From Chryseobacterium cupriresistens (lineage in GTDB: Bacteria; Bacteroidota; Bacteroidia; Flavobacteriales; Weeksellaceae), in the NCBI RefSeq assembly GCF_046614675.1, contig NZ_JBKKJT010000001.1:1-64000 (forward strand): a DNA stretch of 64,000 nucleotides, given 5' to 3'. Below are positions 45,255 to 53,708 of this stretch, piece by piece. Under the pieces are notes generated by a model. The model saw nothing but the letters and a program-made list of their open reading frames with translations. It made no database searches and had not been told where the DNA came from. A program made the position numbers and the translations under genes. Within the stretch, counting starts at the first letter, position 1. Each line of letters starts with the position of its first letter.

Positions 45255-45282
45255 ATCTAATATTAAAAATCTGACATCTAAT
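45247..45282 (+). repeat. 36-bp direct repeat, right copy
   Basis: Matches 44179-44214 exactly. It overlaps the last codons of the nuclease gene on its left and the first two bases of the purL start codon on its right. Confidence 0.92.
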
Positions 45283-48200
45283 GTCTAATAACAAAAGAAT
45301 TTTCGTAGAAAAAAGAGGAATTTTCGATGTTGAAAGTCCAAAAATTTTTGATGAAGTAAAAGCGGTTGTCCCGGCAGTTCAAAGTGTGAAAGTATACAAT
45401 GTATATGATATTTTCAATCTGAACGACGGAGAATTTGAAAAAGTGGTAAACAACACTTTCGTAGACCCTGTTACTGATATTTTACATACAGAAAACCCTG
45501 CAAAGGCTATTCATTTCGGAATGGAATTTTTGCCGGGACAGTATGATCAGAGAGCAGACTCTGCGCAGCAGTGTATCGCTTTGCTGACTGAAAATGAAAA
45601 ATCAAAAGTAAGAAGTGGAAAATTAATCGAATTTGAAGGAGTTTCTGAAGCTGATTTGATTAAAATCAAAGACCTTCTGATCAACAAAGTGGAATCTCAG
45701 GAAAAAGACTTATCCATTCTGGATATTCCTGCAGATGAAACCCCGTCAAAAGTAATCATCCACGAAAATTTTATCAATTTCAATGATGCAGAACTTGAGA
45801 ACTTCTATAACAACCACGGCTTTGCATTAGGATTGGATGACCTGAAATTCATTCAGGAATACTTCAAAACTGAAGAAAGAAATCCTACGGAAACAGAATT
45901 AAAAGTATTAGACACGTATTGGAGCGACCACTGTCGTCACACTACTTTCGAGACAGAATTGTCAGACATTCAGTTTGAAGGTCAGTTCAAACACACATTG
46001 GAAACTATTTTCAATGATTATATCGAAAAAAGAAAATTCTTAGGCCGTGAGCTGAAGCCAATTTCCTTAATGGACCTGGCAACAGTATGCGGTAAATATT
46101 TCCATAAAACAGGGAATCTTGATAACCTTGTTATTTCTGATGAGATCAATGCATGTACCATTCAGATCGAAGCAGAATACGACGGTAAAAAAGAACCTTG
46201 GTATTTACTATTCAAAAACGAAACGCACAATCACCCAACTGAAATTGAACCTTTCGGTGGGGCATCTACTTGTTTGGGAGGGGCAATCAGAGATCCGTTA
46301 TCCGGAAGATCTTTTGTTTTCCAGGCCATGAGATTAACGGGTGCTGCAGATGTTTTGGAATCTGTAGATAAGACATTACCAGGAAAATTACCTCAGAAAA
46401 CGATTACAAAGCAGGCTGCCAACGGATATTCTTCTTACGGTAACCAGATTGGTCTTGCTACCACAATGGTTTCTGAAATCTATGACGAAGGCTATAAAGC
46501 TAAAAGAATGGAAGTTGGTTTCGTAACCGGAGCCGTTCCTGTAGATTGGGTAAGACGTGAGAAACCTGCTAACGGTGATTCAATCATCATTTTAGGAGGT
46601 GCAACAGGTCGTGACGGAGTAGGAGGAGCAAGCGGAAGTTCAAAAGAGCAGGACGAAACTTCTATCCACACCATGAGTTCGGAAGTTCAGAAAGGAAATG
46701 CTGTAGAAGAGCGTAAAATCCAGAGATTATTCAGAAATCCTGAGGTAACGAAGCTGATCAAAAAATCAAACGACTTCGGAGCTGGAGGAGTTTCTGTGGC
46801 AATCGGTGAAATTGCAGACTCTTTAGAAGTAAACCTTGATGTATTACCATTAAAATATGAAGGATTAAACGGTACCGAACTGGCTATTTCCGAATCTCAG
46901 GAAAGAATGGCGGTAGTTGTGGATCCTCAGGATAAAGAAAAATTCATCAGATTCTGTGAAGCTGAAAACATTGTTGCCGTAGAAGTAGCAAAAGTGACAG
47001 ATTCAGGAAGAATGCAGATGTTCTGGAAAGGAGACAAAATTGTAGACCTTTCAAGAGCTTTCTTAGATACCAACGGATGTTCAAAGTCTCAGGAAGTGAA
47101 AATCACTCACCTTGAAGAAGTAAAAGAAGAAACAAAAGCTTTCACAGCAGAAAACTTCCTGAACATCTTAAAAGATAAAAATGTAGCTTCTCAGAAAGGA
47201 TTGCTTGAAATGTTCGACTCTTCAATCGGGGCAACAACAGTAGCTATGCCTTTAGGAGGGAAATATCAGCAGACCCTTATGGAAGGAAGTGTGCAGACAC
47301 TGCCGATCTTAGGAGCAAAAGATATAAAAACTGTTTCTCTGGCAAGCTGGGGATTCGATGCTGAAATCTCAAAACAAAACTCCCTGTTAGGATCATCTTA
47401 CGCCGTAGTAGAGAGTGTAGCGAAGATTGTAGCGATGGGAGGCGATTATAAAAACATCCGACTAAGCTTCCAGGAATATTTTGAAAAATTGGGACAGAAC
47501 CCTGAAAAATGGGGTAAACCTTTGGCTTCACTTTTAGGAGCTTACGATGCGCAGATCAATTTAGGTCTTGCAGCCATTGGAGGAAAAGATTCCATGAGTG
47601 GAACCTACCAGGATCTGAATGTTCCGCCGACCTTGATTTCTTTTGCATGTGCCAACGGAGATAAAGAAAATATCATCTCTCCTGAATTGAAAAGCGCAGG
47701 AAACAAACTGTATTTCTTCAATCACATTGCTCAGGAAAACGGACTACCAAACTATAATGCTTTAAAAGAAGTTTTTGAATTCATTTTTGAAAACATCAAA
47801 GCAGGAAAAATTGTTTCTGTAAAAACAGTGAAAGAAGGAGGTTTGGCTGTAGCTTTAGCAAAAATGAGCTTCGGAAACAGATTAGGTGTTGAAATCAATG
47901 CTGATGAAGCTGTTTTATTGGCTAAAAATATCGGTAGCCTGATCATTGAAGCTAAAGAAGAATTAAGCTCAGCTGCTCTTCAGTTGATCGGAGAAGTAAA
48001 AGATTCAGGGATTTTAAAGATTAATAATCTCGAAACCCGAATCACGAACCTCGAAGCCGCATATACCAATACATTTGAGAATCTCTTCCCAACACTAGAA
48101 AAAGAAAAGATCACGGTTGAAATTGATGAAAAATCAAACTCAATCCATCCAAGAAATATCATCATTAAAAAACACGGAATTGCACAGCCGAAAGTATTTG

Positions 48201-48976
48201 CTCCTGTATTCCCGGGAACTAACTGTGAGTACGACACGCTGAATGCATTCCAGAAAGAAGGTGCCGTAGTTAGCAGCTTGCCTTTAATCAATATCAATCA
48301 CCAGTTATTGGATGAAAGCATTGATGCCTGGGTAGAAGAGATCAGAACTTCTCAGATTCTGGCCTTCTCAGGAGGTTTCTCTGCGGGTGATGAACCGGAT
48401 GGTTCTGCAAAATTCATCGTTAACGTTCTGAAAAACGAAAAAATGAAAAATGCAGTACACGAATTATTAGACAGAGATGGAATGATTATCGGGATCTGTA
48501 ACGGATTCCAGGCATTGGTGAAATCAGGATTGTTACCTTACGGAAGAATCAAAGATCTGGATGAAAACTCTCCAACGTTAGCTCATAATGCCATCAGAAG
48601 ACACATCTCTCAGATGGTTACAGTACAAGTAGTGAATGACGAAAGCCCTTGGTTAAAAGGAATGAAAGGACAAACTTTCACAATTCCGATTTCCCACGGA
48701 GAAGGACGTTTCATGGCTTCAGAAGAAGAGATTAAGAAATTGTATGAAAACGGGCAGATTGCTACTCAATATATTGATCTTGATGGAAACATTGCTCACG
48801 GAATGCCATTCAATCCTAATAACTCTTTATTCGGAATCGAAGGAATCACTAGTCCATGTGGAAAAATCTACGGAAGAATGGGGCACCCGGAACGTTTTGC
48901 AGAAGGTCTCATGAAGAATATACCAACCGCGAATTATCACAATATATTCAAAAACGGTGTTGAATACTTCAAATAA
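45281..48976 (+). CDS. purL: phosphoribosylformylglycinamidine synthase
   Basis: A 1231-residue single-chain PurL (large, proteobacterial/eukaryotic type) that makes FGAM from FGAR, Gln and ATP in purine synthesis. The N-terminal PurS-like part is followed by the linker with TYWSDHCRHTTFET and two AIR-synthase-like halves (NETHNHPTEIEPFGGASTCLGG, GGKDSMSGTY). The C-terminal glutaminase (from about residue 975) has the nucleophile Cys in GICNGFQALVKSG and the His/Glu pair in SHGEGRF and HPERF. The ATG lies at the edge of the 36-bp repeat. Length is slightly short of E. coli PurL (1295). Confidence 0.97.
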   Translation: MSNNKRIFVEKRGIFDVESPKIFDEVKAVVPAVQSVKVYNVYDIFNLNDGEFEKVVNNTFVDPVTDILHTENPAKAIHFGMEFLPGQYDQRADSAQQCIALLTENEKSKVRSGKLIEFEGVSEADLIKIKDLLINKVESQEKDLSILDIPADETPSKVIIHENFINFNDAELENFYNNHGFALGLDDLKFIQEYFKTEERNPTETELKVLDTYWSDHCRHTTFETELSDIQFEGQFKHTLETIFNDYIEKRKFLGRELKPISLMDLATVCGKYFHKTGNLDNLVISDEINACTIQIEAEYDGKKEPWYLLFKNETHNHPTEIEPFGGASTCLGGAIRDPLSGRSFVFQAMRLTGAADVLESVDKTLPGKLPQKTITKQAANGYSSYGNQIGLATTMVSEIYDEGYKAKRMEVGFVTGAVPVDWVRREKPANGDSIIILGGATGRDGVGGASGSSKEQDETSIHTMSSEVQKGNAVEERKIQRLFRNPEVTKLIKKSNDFGAGGVSVAIGEIADSLEVNLDVLPLKYEGLNGTELAISESQERMAVVVDPQDKEKFIRFCEAENIVAVEVAKVTDSGRMQMFWKGDKIVDLSRAFLDTNGCSKSQEVKITHLEEVKEETKAFTAENFLNILKDKNVASQKGLLEMFDSSIGATTVAMPLGGKYQQTLMEGSVQTLPILGAKDIKTVSLASWGFDAEISKQNSLLGSSYAVVESVAKIVAMGGDYKNIRLSFQEYFEKLGQNPEKWGKPLASLLGAYDAQINLGLAAIGGKDSMSGTYQDLNVPPTLISFACANGDKENIISPELKSAGNKLYFFNHIAQENGLPNYNALKEVFEFIFENIKAGKIVSVKTVKEGGLAVALAKMSFGNRLGVEINADEAVLLAKNIGSLIIEAKEELSSAALQLIGEVKDSGILKINNLETRITNLEAAYTNTFENLFPTLEKEKITVEIDEKSNSIHPRNIIIKKHGIAQPKVFAPVFPGTNCEYDTLNAFQKEGAVVSSLPLININHQLLDESIDAWVEEIRTSQILAFSGGFSAGDEPDGSAKFIVNVLKNEKMKNAVHELLDRDGMIIGICNGFQALVKSGLLPYGRIKDLDENSPTLAHNAIRRHISQMVTVQVVNDESPWLKGMKGQTFTIPISHGEGRFMASEEEIKKLYENGQIATQYIDLDGNIAHGMPFNPNNSLFGIEGITSPCGKIYGRMGHPERFAEGLMKNIPTANYHNIFKNGVEYFK

Positions 48977-48985
48977 CAATACAAG

Positions 48986-49017
48986 AAAAATGATCGTCAT
49001 CCATGGCGGTCATTTTT
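48986..49017 (+). promoter_or_regulatory. stem-loop over the barstar-like start codon
   Basis: AAAAATGATCG (48986-48996) pairs with CGGTCATTTTT (49007-49017) over 11 bp with one wobble, leaving a 10-nt loop. It begins 10 nt after the purL stop and is followed by TCGTCTTT. It resembles an intrinsic terminator for purL but contains the ATG at 48990 of the next gene, so it may also limit its translation. Confidence 0.55.
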
Positions 49018-49370
49018 CGTCTTTAGGAGGTTTCTACGAAGAAGCTTCCAACGTTCTCATGAAGGATACAGACTGGAAAGTAGGAACACTAGATGGCTTT
49101 GATGATATTCTCTACGGAGGTTTCGGAGTGATTGAAGGCAAAGAAAAAATTGAAATCATCTGGAAAGAAGCAGAAAAGTCAAAAGAAGACTTAGGCTTTA
49201 AGGCTACCCGTGAATTCTACGAAAACAAAATCCGACAGGGAAAACCCTTCAATATAGAATTAATTCAGCGAAAATTAGATGAATTGACTGAAGGGAAAGG
49301 CCAGACGCTTTTTGAAATTCTGGTGGAAATTATAGAATCACATACGAATATTACGCTGACATTAGAATGA
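48990..49370 (+). CDS. barstar family (ribonuclease inhibitor-like) protein
   Basis: A 126-residue small acidic protein. ATG 48990 is chosen because the barstar-like start IVIHGGHFSSLGGFYEEA follows at once; the in-frame ATG at 48957 would overlap purL. The DGFDDILYGGFG block corresponds to the barstar helix 2 region that plugs the ribonuclease active site, and the end TLFEILVEIIESHTNITLTLE is the typical last helix and strand. No ribonuclease partner lies nearby, so it is an orphan. The start codon is buried in an RNA stem-loop. Confidence 0.72.
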   Translation: MIVIHGGHFSSLGGFYEEASNVLMKDTDWKVGTLDGFDDILYGGFGVIEGKEKIEIIWKEAEKSKEDLGFKATREFYENKIRQGKPFNIELIQRKLDELTEGKGQTLFEILVEIIESHTNITLTLE

Positions 49371-49400
49371 TGTAATGAGTAATAAGTAATTTTGTTATAT

Positions 49401-49444
49401 CAGCTTCATCCAATCAACTTGTTGATTCATTCTTTGCTTCCTTG
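49401..49444. repeat. dispersed 44-bp element, copy 1
   Basis: CAGCTTCATC, then the palindrome AATCAAC-TT-GTTGATT, then CATTCTTTGCTT. The same order is found at 63394-63437 with a different but still perfect palindrome, so the pairing rather than the sequence is kept. Confidence 0.7.
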
Positions 49445-49484
49445 GATAAACATACTCACAATAAAACCTTTGCGTCAAAAATTT

Positions 49485-49612
49485 AACCATTAAGAATAAT
49501 AAAGATTGTAAGAAAAGTTAAGATTCATCGCCGATGAATAGGGAATTCTGCTTCATAATAGCTTTAGCTGTTGCCTTAATAATTCTTTATTCCTTCAAAA
49601 ATCTTAATGGTT
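49485..49612. repeat. inverted repeat spanning 128 nt
   Basis: 11-bp arms AACCATTAAGA and TCTTAATGGTT. Between them lies a second pair of related words (AATAATAAAG and TTCTTTATT). It may be a dispersed structured element; nothing in it codes for protein. Confidence 0.45.
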
Positions 49613-49804
49613 CAACTAAGTTTATTCAACCAGGGTACAAATTGGTCTATAGCTAAGTGAAACGCCCTTGCGAACGAAAACATAAAAGTTAAACCATGAG
49701 CGTCTTTTGCGTTAAAAATCACATAAAATTGAGGAGAATTATTTCCCTTAAACGATTTTTTCTTAATACTTTTACTTCAACAAAACAGGAAACAATAAAG
49801 TTCA

Positions 49805-50434
49805 ATGAAGAAAATTATTTACGGGCTGTTCTTCGGTGACAGCATTACCTATGGAGAATATGACGGCGTTTTTGGCGGCTGGGTAGATATTCTGAAAAGA
49901 TATGCCCTGCAGAAATTTCATGAAGGAAACGGAGATGAACTGATCCTGTTCAATCTCGGAATAGGAGGAGAAACCACAGAAGGATTGCTCAAAAGAATTC
50001 CTCATGAATTGGCTGCAAGAAATTCTGCTGATGGAAATATCGTTTTTCTAAGTTATGGAGCCAATGATCTTGCGGTAAAAGATGGAGTGCAAATTGTAGA
50101 ACCAGATAAATTCAGGAGTAATATCAAAGAAGCTGTTGCCCATGCCAGGCAGTTTTCCAATACCATTTATCTCGTAAGCATTCTTCCTTTTTCTCAAAAA
50201 ATAGATGGAGTAGTGGTAAGTTCAGGGAAGAAAAGAATCAACGAAGATGTTGTCGCATATAATCAGATTTTGAAAAATATTGCAGCAGAAGACTCATTGG
50301 GATATATTGATTTTTATTCTGCTTTCCTGGATGATAAAGAAATCCTGCTTTCTGCAGACGGTGTGCATCCTAATGAAAAAGGCTATGGAATGATGGCTGA
50401 AATCGCAATTCCAATCATTGAAAAGTATTTGTAA
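49805..50434 (+). CDS. SGNH/GDSL family hydrolase
   Basis: A 209-residue esterase-fold hydrolase without a signal peptide. Block I is FFGDSITYGEYDGVFGGWVDIL (Ser nucleophile in GDS), block II GIGGETTEGLLKR (Gly), block III SYGANDLAV (Asn), and block V DGVHPNEKGY (Asp-x-x-His). It probably acts as a lipase, esterase or acylhydrolase in the cytoplasm; the substrate is unknown. Its stop overlaps the next start by one base (TAATG), so the two are translationally coupled. Confidence 0.9.
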   Translation: MKKIIYGLFFGDSITYGEYDGVFGGWVDILKRYALQKFHEGNGDELILFNLGIGGETTEGLLKRIPHELAARNSADGNIVFLSYGANDLAVKDGVQIVEPDKFRSNIKEAVAHARQFSNTIYLVSILPFSQKIDGVVVSSGKKRINEDVVAYNQILKNIAAEDSLGYIDFYSAFLDDKEILLSADGVHPNEKGYGMMAEIAIPIIEKYL

Positions 50435-50766
50435 TGCCTAATTTATTTTCTTATGGAACCCTGCAGAAAGAACAGGTACAGCTTGAAACCTTCGGAAGAC
50501 GCTTACAAGGTGAAAAAGATACTTTAGCAGGCTACAAATTAAGTATGCTTGAAATCACAGATCCTGAAGTCCTGAGGAAAAGCGGTCAGAAATACCATCC
50601 TGTACTGGAATTTTCAGGAAACAATGAGGATGAGATAGAAGGAGTACTTTTTGACGTGACAGATGAAGAGATCCTCCAGGCAGACGAATATGAAGTAGAT
50701 GATTACAAAAGAATAGAAACAGTCTTTAAATCCGGGAAAATAGGATTTATCTATGTCGGAAAATAG
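50434..50766 (+). CDS. gamma-glutamylcyclotransferase-like (AIG2/GGCT family) protein
   Basis: A 110-residue protein of the GGCT-like fold. NLFSYGTLQKEQVQLETFGR is the family's YGTL substrate-binding loop. The expected acidic catalytic position is in VLFDVTDEEILQADEYEVDDY (Glu in DEYE). Members act on gamma-glutamyl or related amide bonds; the real substrate is unknown. It is coupled by TAATG overlap to the SGNH hydrolase. Confidence 0.88.
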   Translation: MPNLFSYGTLQKEQVQLETFGRRLQGEKDTLAGYKLSMLEITDPEVLRKSGQKYHPVLEFSGNNEDEIEGVLFDVTDEEILQADEYEVDDYKRIETVFKSGKIGFIYVGK

Positions 50767-50790
50767 TTTCTCATCTTTTAAAACATCCCC

Positions 50791-50876
50791 TGTCATTGCG
50801 AGCAAAGCGAAGCAATCCCACTGTCTCATATAAAGTTTCAACGAGGTCTTTGTCATTCCGGGCAAAGCAAGGAATC
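50791..50876 (+). repeat. two TGTCATT(G/C)CG...AATC dispersed palindromes
   Basis: TGTCATTGCGAGCAAAGCGA...AATC at 50791-50817 and TGTCATTCCGGGCAAAGCAA...AATC at 50851-50876. An inverted copy is at 58106-58132 and a short form at 236-253. The ends are complementary (ATTGC/GCAAT, ATTCC/GGAAT), so the pairing covaries. Confidence 0.75.
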
Positions 50877-50963
50877 TAAGCTTGAATGTTCTCTCGCAGA
50901 TTTCGCAAATGAAGTAACTTTTAGACTTAATAGGTGCTTTTCTACTAATATGACCAATTTAAT

Positions 50964-51026
50964 ATTCAATGGAATTGGGCTTTAGCCCACTTATCTTATA
51001 AATAAATCCATTGGCTTTAGCCTAAA
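50964..51026 (-). repeat. bipartite GGCTAAAGCC repeat, inverted copy
   Basis: Read on the minus strand: TAGGCTAAAGCCAATGGATT, about 20 nt, then GTGGGCTAAAGCCCAATTCC and ATTGAA. The same two-part order occurs on the plus strand at 57906-57975, and the second part alone at 148-170. Confidence 0.7.
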
Positions 51027-51094
51027 TTTAAAAAACTACTGACATACCCTTGTCACAACCTGTTTTTATCTTTGTGCTAACAAAAAATCAATAA

Positions 51095-51553
51095 ATGAAT
51101 AACGTAAAAATAGAACCTTTTAAGGTGATCGGGATCTCTGTAAGAACAACCAATGAAAATGGACAGGCAGGAAAAGATATTCCGGTATTATGGGAGAAAA
51201 TGATCAGCGAGAATATTGTCAATTCAATTCCAAATAAAATAGACAATACCATTTATTCCATCTATACAGATTACGAAAAAGACCATACAAAACCTTATAC
51301 AACGGTTCTTGGATGTAAAGTCGAAAACCTTGATAACATCCCGGAAGGAATGGTTGGCTATTCTTTTGATGGAGGAGATTATCTGAAATTTGTCCCAAAA
51401 GGAGACCTTTCAAAAGGGTTGGTTATCAACGAATGGATAAAAATCTGGCAAATGGGTTTGAACAGAACATTTACCGCCGATTTTGAAGTGTATGGAGAAA
51501 AAGCACAAAATCCTTCAGATGCCGAAGTAGATATTTTCATCGCTGTAAAATAA
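51095..51553 (+). CDS. GyrI-like / AraC effector-binding domain protein
   Basis: A 152-residue stand-alone GyrI-like small-molecule-binding protein. The opening KIEPFKVIGISVRTTNENGQ, the VLGCKVENLDNIPEGMVGYSFDGGDYLKF core and the last strand ADFEVYG match the two-fold SH2-like repeats of the family. No DNA-binding domain is attached. Such proteins may bind or hydrolyse small hydrophobic ligands; the ligand is unknown. Confidence 0.88.
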   Translation: MNNVKIEPFKVIGISVRTTNENGQAGKDIPVLWEKMISENIVNSIPNKIDNTIYSIYTDYEKDHTKPYTTVLGCKVENLDNIPEGMVGYSFDGGDYLKFVPKGDLSKGLVINEWIKIWQMGLNRTFTADFEVYGEKAQNPSDAEVDIFIAVK

Positions 51554-51605
51554 CAAAAAGTGAAAGAACCTGCCTTCACAACCTTTGAACTGAAGACGTG
51601 ATATT

Positions 51606-51656
51606 CCCCTCCTTCGGAGGGGTGTCAAAAATTCAAAGAATTTTTGACGGGGTGGT
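51606..51656. repeat. double-hairpin dispersed repeat
   Basis: CCCCTCC-TTC-GGAGGGG is followed by GTCAAAAATTC-AAA-GAATTTTTGAC and GGGGTGGTT. It lies in the convergent gap between the GyrI-like gene and the diacylglycerol kinase gene and could serve as a terminator for either. I recognise the sequence as one that recurs in Chryseobacterium intergenic DNA. Confidence 0.65.
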
Positions 51657-51686
51657 TAAACAATATTTGTCAACAATTCCCTAATT

Positions 51687-52043
51687 TTAATTGAAAACAT
51701 ATTTCCCATACACCAAGACTCCGACAATCACAGATGCAATGGCTGTCAGCAATACAGCTCCGGCTGCAATGTCCTTAATAAAGCCAATTCTTTTGTCGAA
51801 ATCAGGTTGAATGATATCACAGATCTTTTCAATAGCGGTATTAAAAATTTCAGCACTTAAAACAGCGAATGAGGCAATAAGAACCAAAGCGGTGTCTGTG
51901 TTGCTCAGGTTGAAATAAAAAATAAGGAAGAGATTGACAAAAAATGCCAGAAGTTCAATCTGGAAATTCCTTTCCGTTTTTATCATCATCAAAACACCCC
52001 TGAAAGCATTGAGAAAACTTTTATGAATAGGAGGTTTTTGCAT
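51687..52043 (-). CDS. dgkA: diacylglycerol kinase (DgkA-type)
   Basis: A 118-residue inner-membrane enzyme of the DgkA / undecaprenol kinase group. The start is ATG 52043. A longer frame from 52112 adds a poor N-terminus. RGVLMMIKTERNFQIELLAF is the first amphipathic segment with catalytic Glu, ALVLIASFAVLSAEIFNTAIEKICDII holds the family motif AEIxNTAIE, and DIAAGAVLLTAIASVIVG is the third membrane helix with Lys-Asp. It recycles diacylglycerol or undecaprenol in lipid turnover. Confidence 0.9.
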   Translation of the reverse strand: MQKPPIHKSFLNAFRGVLMMIKTERNFQIELLAFFVNLFLIFYFNLSNTDTALVLIASFAVLSAEIFNTAIEKICDIIQPDFDKRIGFIKDIAAGAVLLTAIASVIVGVLVYGKYVFN

Positions 52044-52197
52044 GATTGTGAACTTTTCACACAAAGATAGTCTTTGTATTTTGATAAAAAAATGAATCTT
52101 CGCAGAAATCAAAGCATAATGTCAAGGTTCAAAACAAATTAAGGATCTTTGTTAAAAACTCCTCCATATTATTCTTTTCTTTGTTGTATGTATTTAT

Positions 52198-52205
52198 TAT
52201 ATTTG
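52198..52205 (+). promoter_or_regulatory. candidate -7 box of dnaN
   Basis: TATATTTG matches TAnnTTTG and lies 22 nt before the dnaN ATG. A TTTG sits 14 nt upstream, a little closer than usual. Confidence 0.4.
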
Positions 52206-52227
52206 TAGAAACTTATTTTATAAATCT

Positions 52228-53358
52228 ATGAAATTTATTATTTCAAGTGGTGAACTGCAGAAGGCTTTGCAAACTGTAAGTGGCGTAATATCAAGCTCTC
52301 AATCGAGACCGATTTTAGAAAACTATCTTTTTGAATTAGACGGAAATAATGTTACCATTACAGCATCTGACGGCGAGACAACTCTTGTTACTTCCCTGGA
52401 AGTAAAGTCTGATGATACAGGTAAATTTGCTGTTCCTGCTAAAATTTTTCAGGATTTTATCAAGACATATGGTGAACAGCCTCTGACATTTGTTGTAAAA
52501 GACAATGCCGAAGGTACCGGAAGCCAGCTTGAGATTTTAGATGAAAAAGATAATTTCGCAGTAGCATTAGACAATGCTGATGACTATCCTGAATTACCGG
52601 AATTTGACGCTTCCCAAAGTGTAACGATGCCGGCAGGAGTTTTGTCTGAAGCTTTGACAAACACACTATTTGCTACAAGTAACGACTCTCTTCGTCCGGT
52701 AATGACAGGAGTGCTTTTCCAGTTTGGAGAAAATGAAACCAATTTCGTTTCTACAGACTCCCACAGATTGGTGGTGTACAAAAGAGCAGACCTGATGAAT
52801 GCTGAGCCGATGGAGTTTATCATGCCTAAAAAGCCTCTTAACATTTTCAAAAATATCCTGGCAAGTTCCAATGAAGACGTTACCATTGACTTCAATGAGA
52901 ATATGGCTAAATTTACTTTTGGTAAGCATATCTGGATCTGTAGACTGATTGACGGAAAATATCCGAACTATACTGCGGTAATTCCAAAAGAAAATCCAAA
53001 TGTATTGACCATCAATAGAAACCTGTTGCTGGGAGCAATCAAAAGAGCGTCTATCATGTCCAACAAATCTACCAATCAGGTGAGATTCAAGCTTTCCGGA
53101 AATATTCTTCACCTTCATGCAGAAGATACTGAATATGCAAATAAAGCTGACATGCAGATTCCTTGCGACTACAACGGAGAAGATATCAATATCGGATTCA
53201 GTTCAAAATTCTTAACAGAAATGCTTACGATTTTAGGATCTGATGATATTACCATGAAAATGTCCCAGCCTAACAGACCAGGAATCATTGAACCTCTTGA
53301 TGGTCTTGAAGAAAATGAAAATATCTTAATGTTATCAATGCCGGTAATCGGATTGTAA
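52228..53358 (+). CDS. dnaN: DNA polymerase III subunit beta (sliding clamp)
   Basis: A 376-residue ring-forming processivity factor. Three clamp domains of about 120 residues each are visible: N-terminal KFIISSGELQKALQTVSGVI with SRPILENYLFEL; central SLRPVMTGVLFQF and FVSTDSHRLVVYKR; and C-terminal NQVRFKLSGN, with a final MPVIGL, close to the usual MPM(R/x)L ending. No dnaA or recF lies nearby, so there is no sign of a replication origin here. Confidence 0.97.
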   Translation: MKFIISSGELQKALQTVSGVISSSQSRPILENYLFELDGNNVTITASDGETTLVTSLEVKSDDTGKFAVPAKIFQDFIKTYGEQPLTFVVKDNAEGTGSQLEILDEKDNFAVALDNADDYPELPEFDASQSVTMPAGVLSEALTNTLFATSNDSLRPVMTGVLFQFGENETNFVSTDSHRLVVYKRADLMNAEPMEFIMPKKPLNIFKNILASSNEDVTIDFNENMAKFTFGKHIWICRLIDGKYPNYTAVIPKENPNVLTINRNLLLGAIKRASIMSNKSTNQVRFKLSGNILHLHAEDTEYANKADMQIPCDYNGEDINIGFSSKFLTEMLTILGSDDITMKMSQPNRPGIIEPLDGLEENENILMLSMPVIGL

Positions 53359-53380
53359 TATTGATTTAGTATACAAATAA

Positions 53381-53406
53381 AAAGCCGGAATTTTCCGGCT
53401 TTTTTT
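53381..53406 (+). terminator. terminator of dnaN
   Basis: The stem AAAGCCGGAA / TTCCGGCTTT has a minimal loop, followed by a long T-run. Confidence 0.9.
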
Positions 53407-53418
53407 GTAGGGTCTAAT

Positions 53419-53621
53419 CGACTTAGGAATCAGGAGCGTTAAGAAAATTTAAATGTAATCCGCCAAAAAATTTCCATTGTCTGAGCATGGGATATACTAT
53501 TGAACCGAAGAAGAACCAGATGATCCATGCGAGTTTGGAAATTTTAGGAGTACATTCAAATTTTTAGCGGATGATTCCCGTCTTGAACTTTTGTATACTT
53601 TTGCTTCAAGGCAAAAGTATA
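53419..53621 (+). repeat. solitary copy of the array's structured element
   Basis: 203 bp, collinear with the elements at 39594-41480 from CGACTTAGGAATCAGGAGCG to the end hairpin. It has diverged in the centre (GGATATACTATTGAACCG). The terminal hairpin shows a T-A to C-G change (TTTTGCTTCAAGGCAAAA). No hydrophobic reading frame follows. It lies directly behind the dnaN terminator. Confidence 0.85.
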
Positions 53622-53708
53622 ATAAGAGAAAGGCGTATTCAAAAGAATATTAAATCAATAGTGTTATTTGTGAATCATTAGCGTCATTAGTGTTTAAATC
53701 AACTCATC

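Larger units (their letters stand above)
49371..49804. other. intergenic region with palindromic repeats
   Basis: 434 nt without a gene. It holds a 44-bp element at 49401-49444, related to 63394-63437, with palindrome AATCAACTTGTTGATT. A long-range inverted repeat (AACCATTAAGA at 49485-49495, TCTTAATGGTT at 49602-49612) surrounds a T-rich and A-rich stretch. The SGNH hydrolase promoter should lie near its end. Confidence 0.55.
50767..51094. other. intergenic gap rich in dispersed palindromes
   Basis: 328 nt. It contains TGTCATT-type palindromes at 50791-50817 and 50851-50876 and a bipartite GGCTTTAGCC element at 50964-51026. The remainder is AT-rich and probably holds the promoter of the next gene. 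No coding frame is supported. Confidence 0.6.

Noticed and set aside
52228..53358. Replication origin near dnaN
   Set aside because: No dnaA, recF, DnaA-box cluster or AT-rich unwinding region is seen. In Bacteroidota dnaN is often away from oriC.
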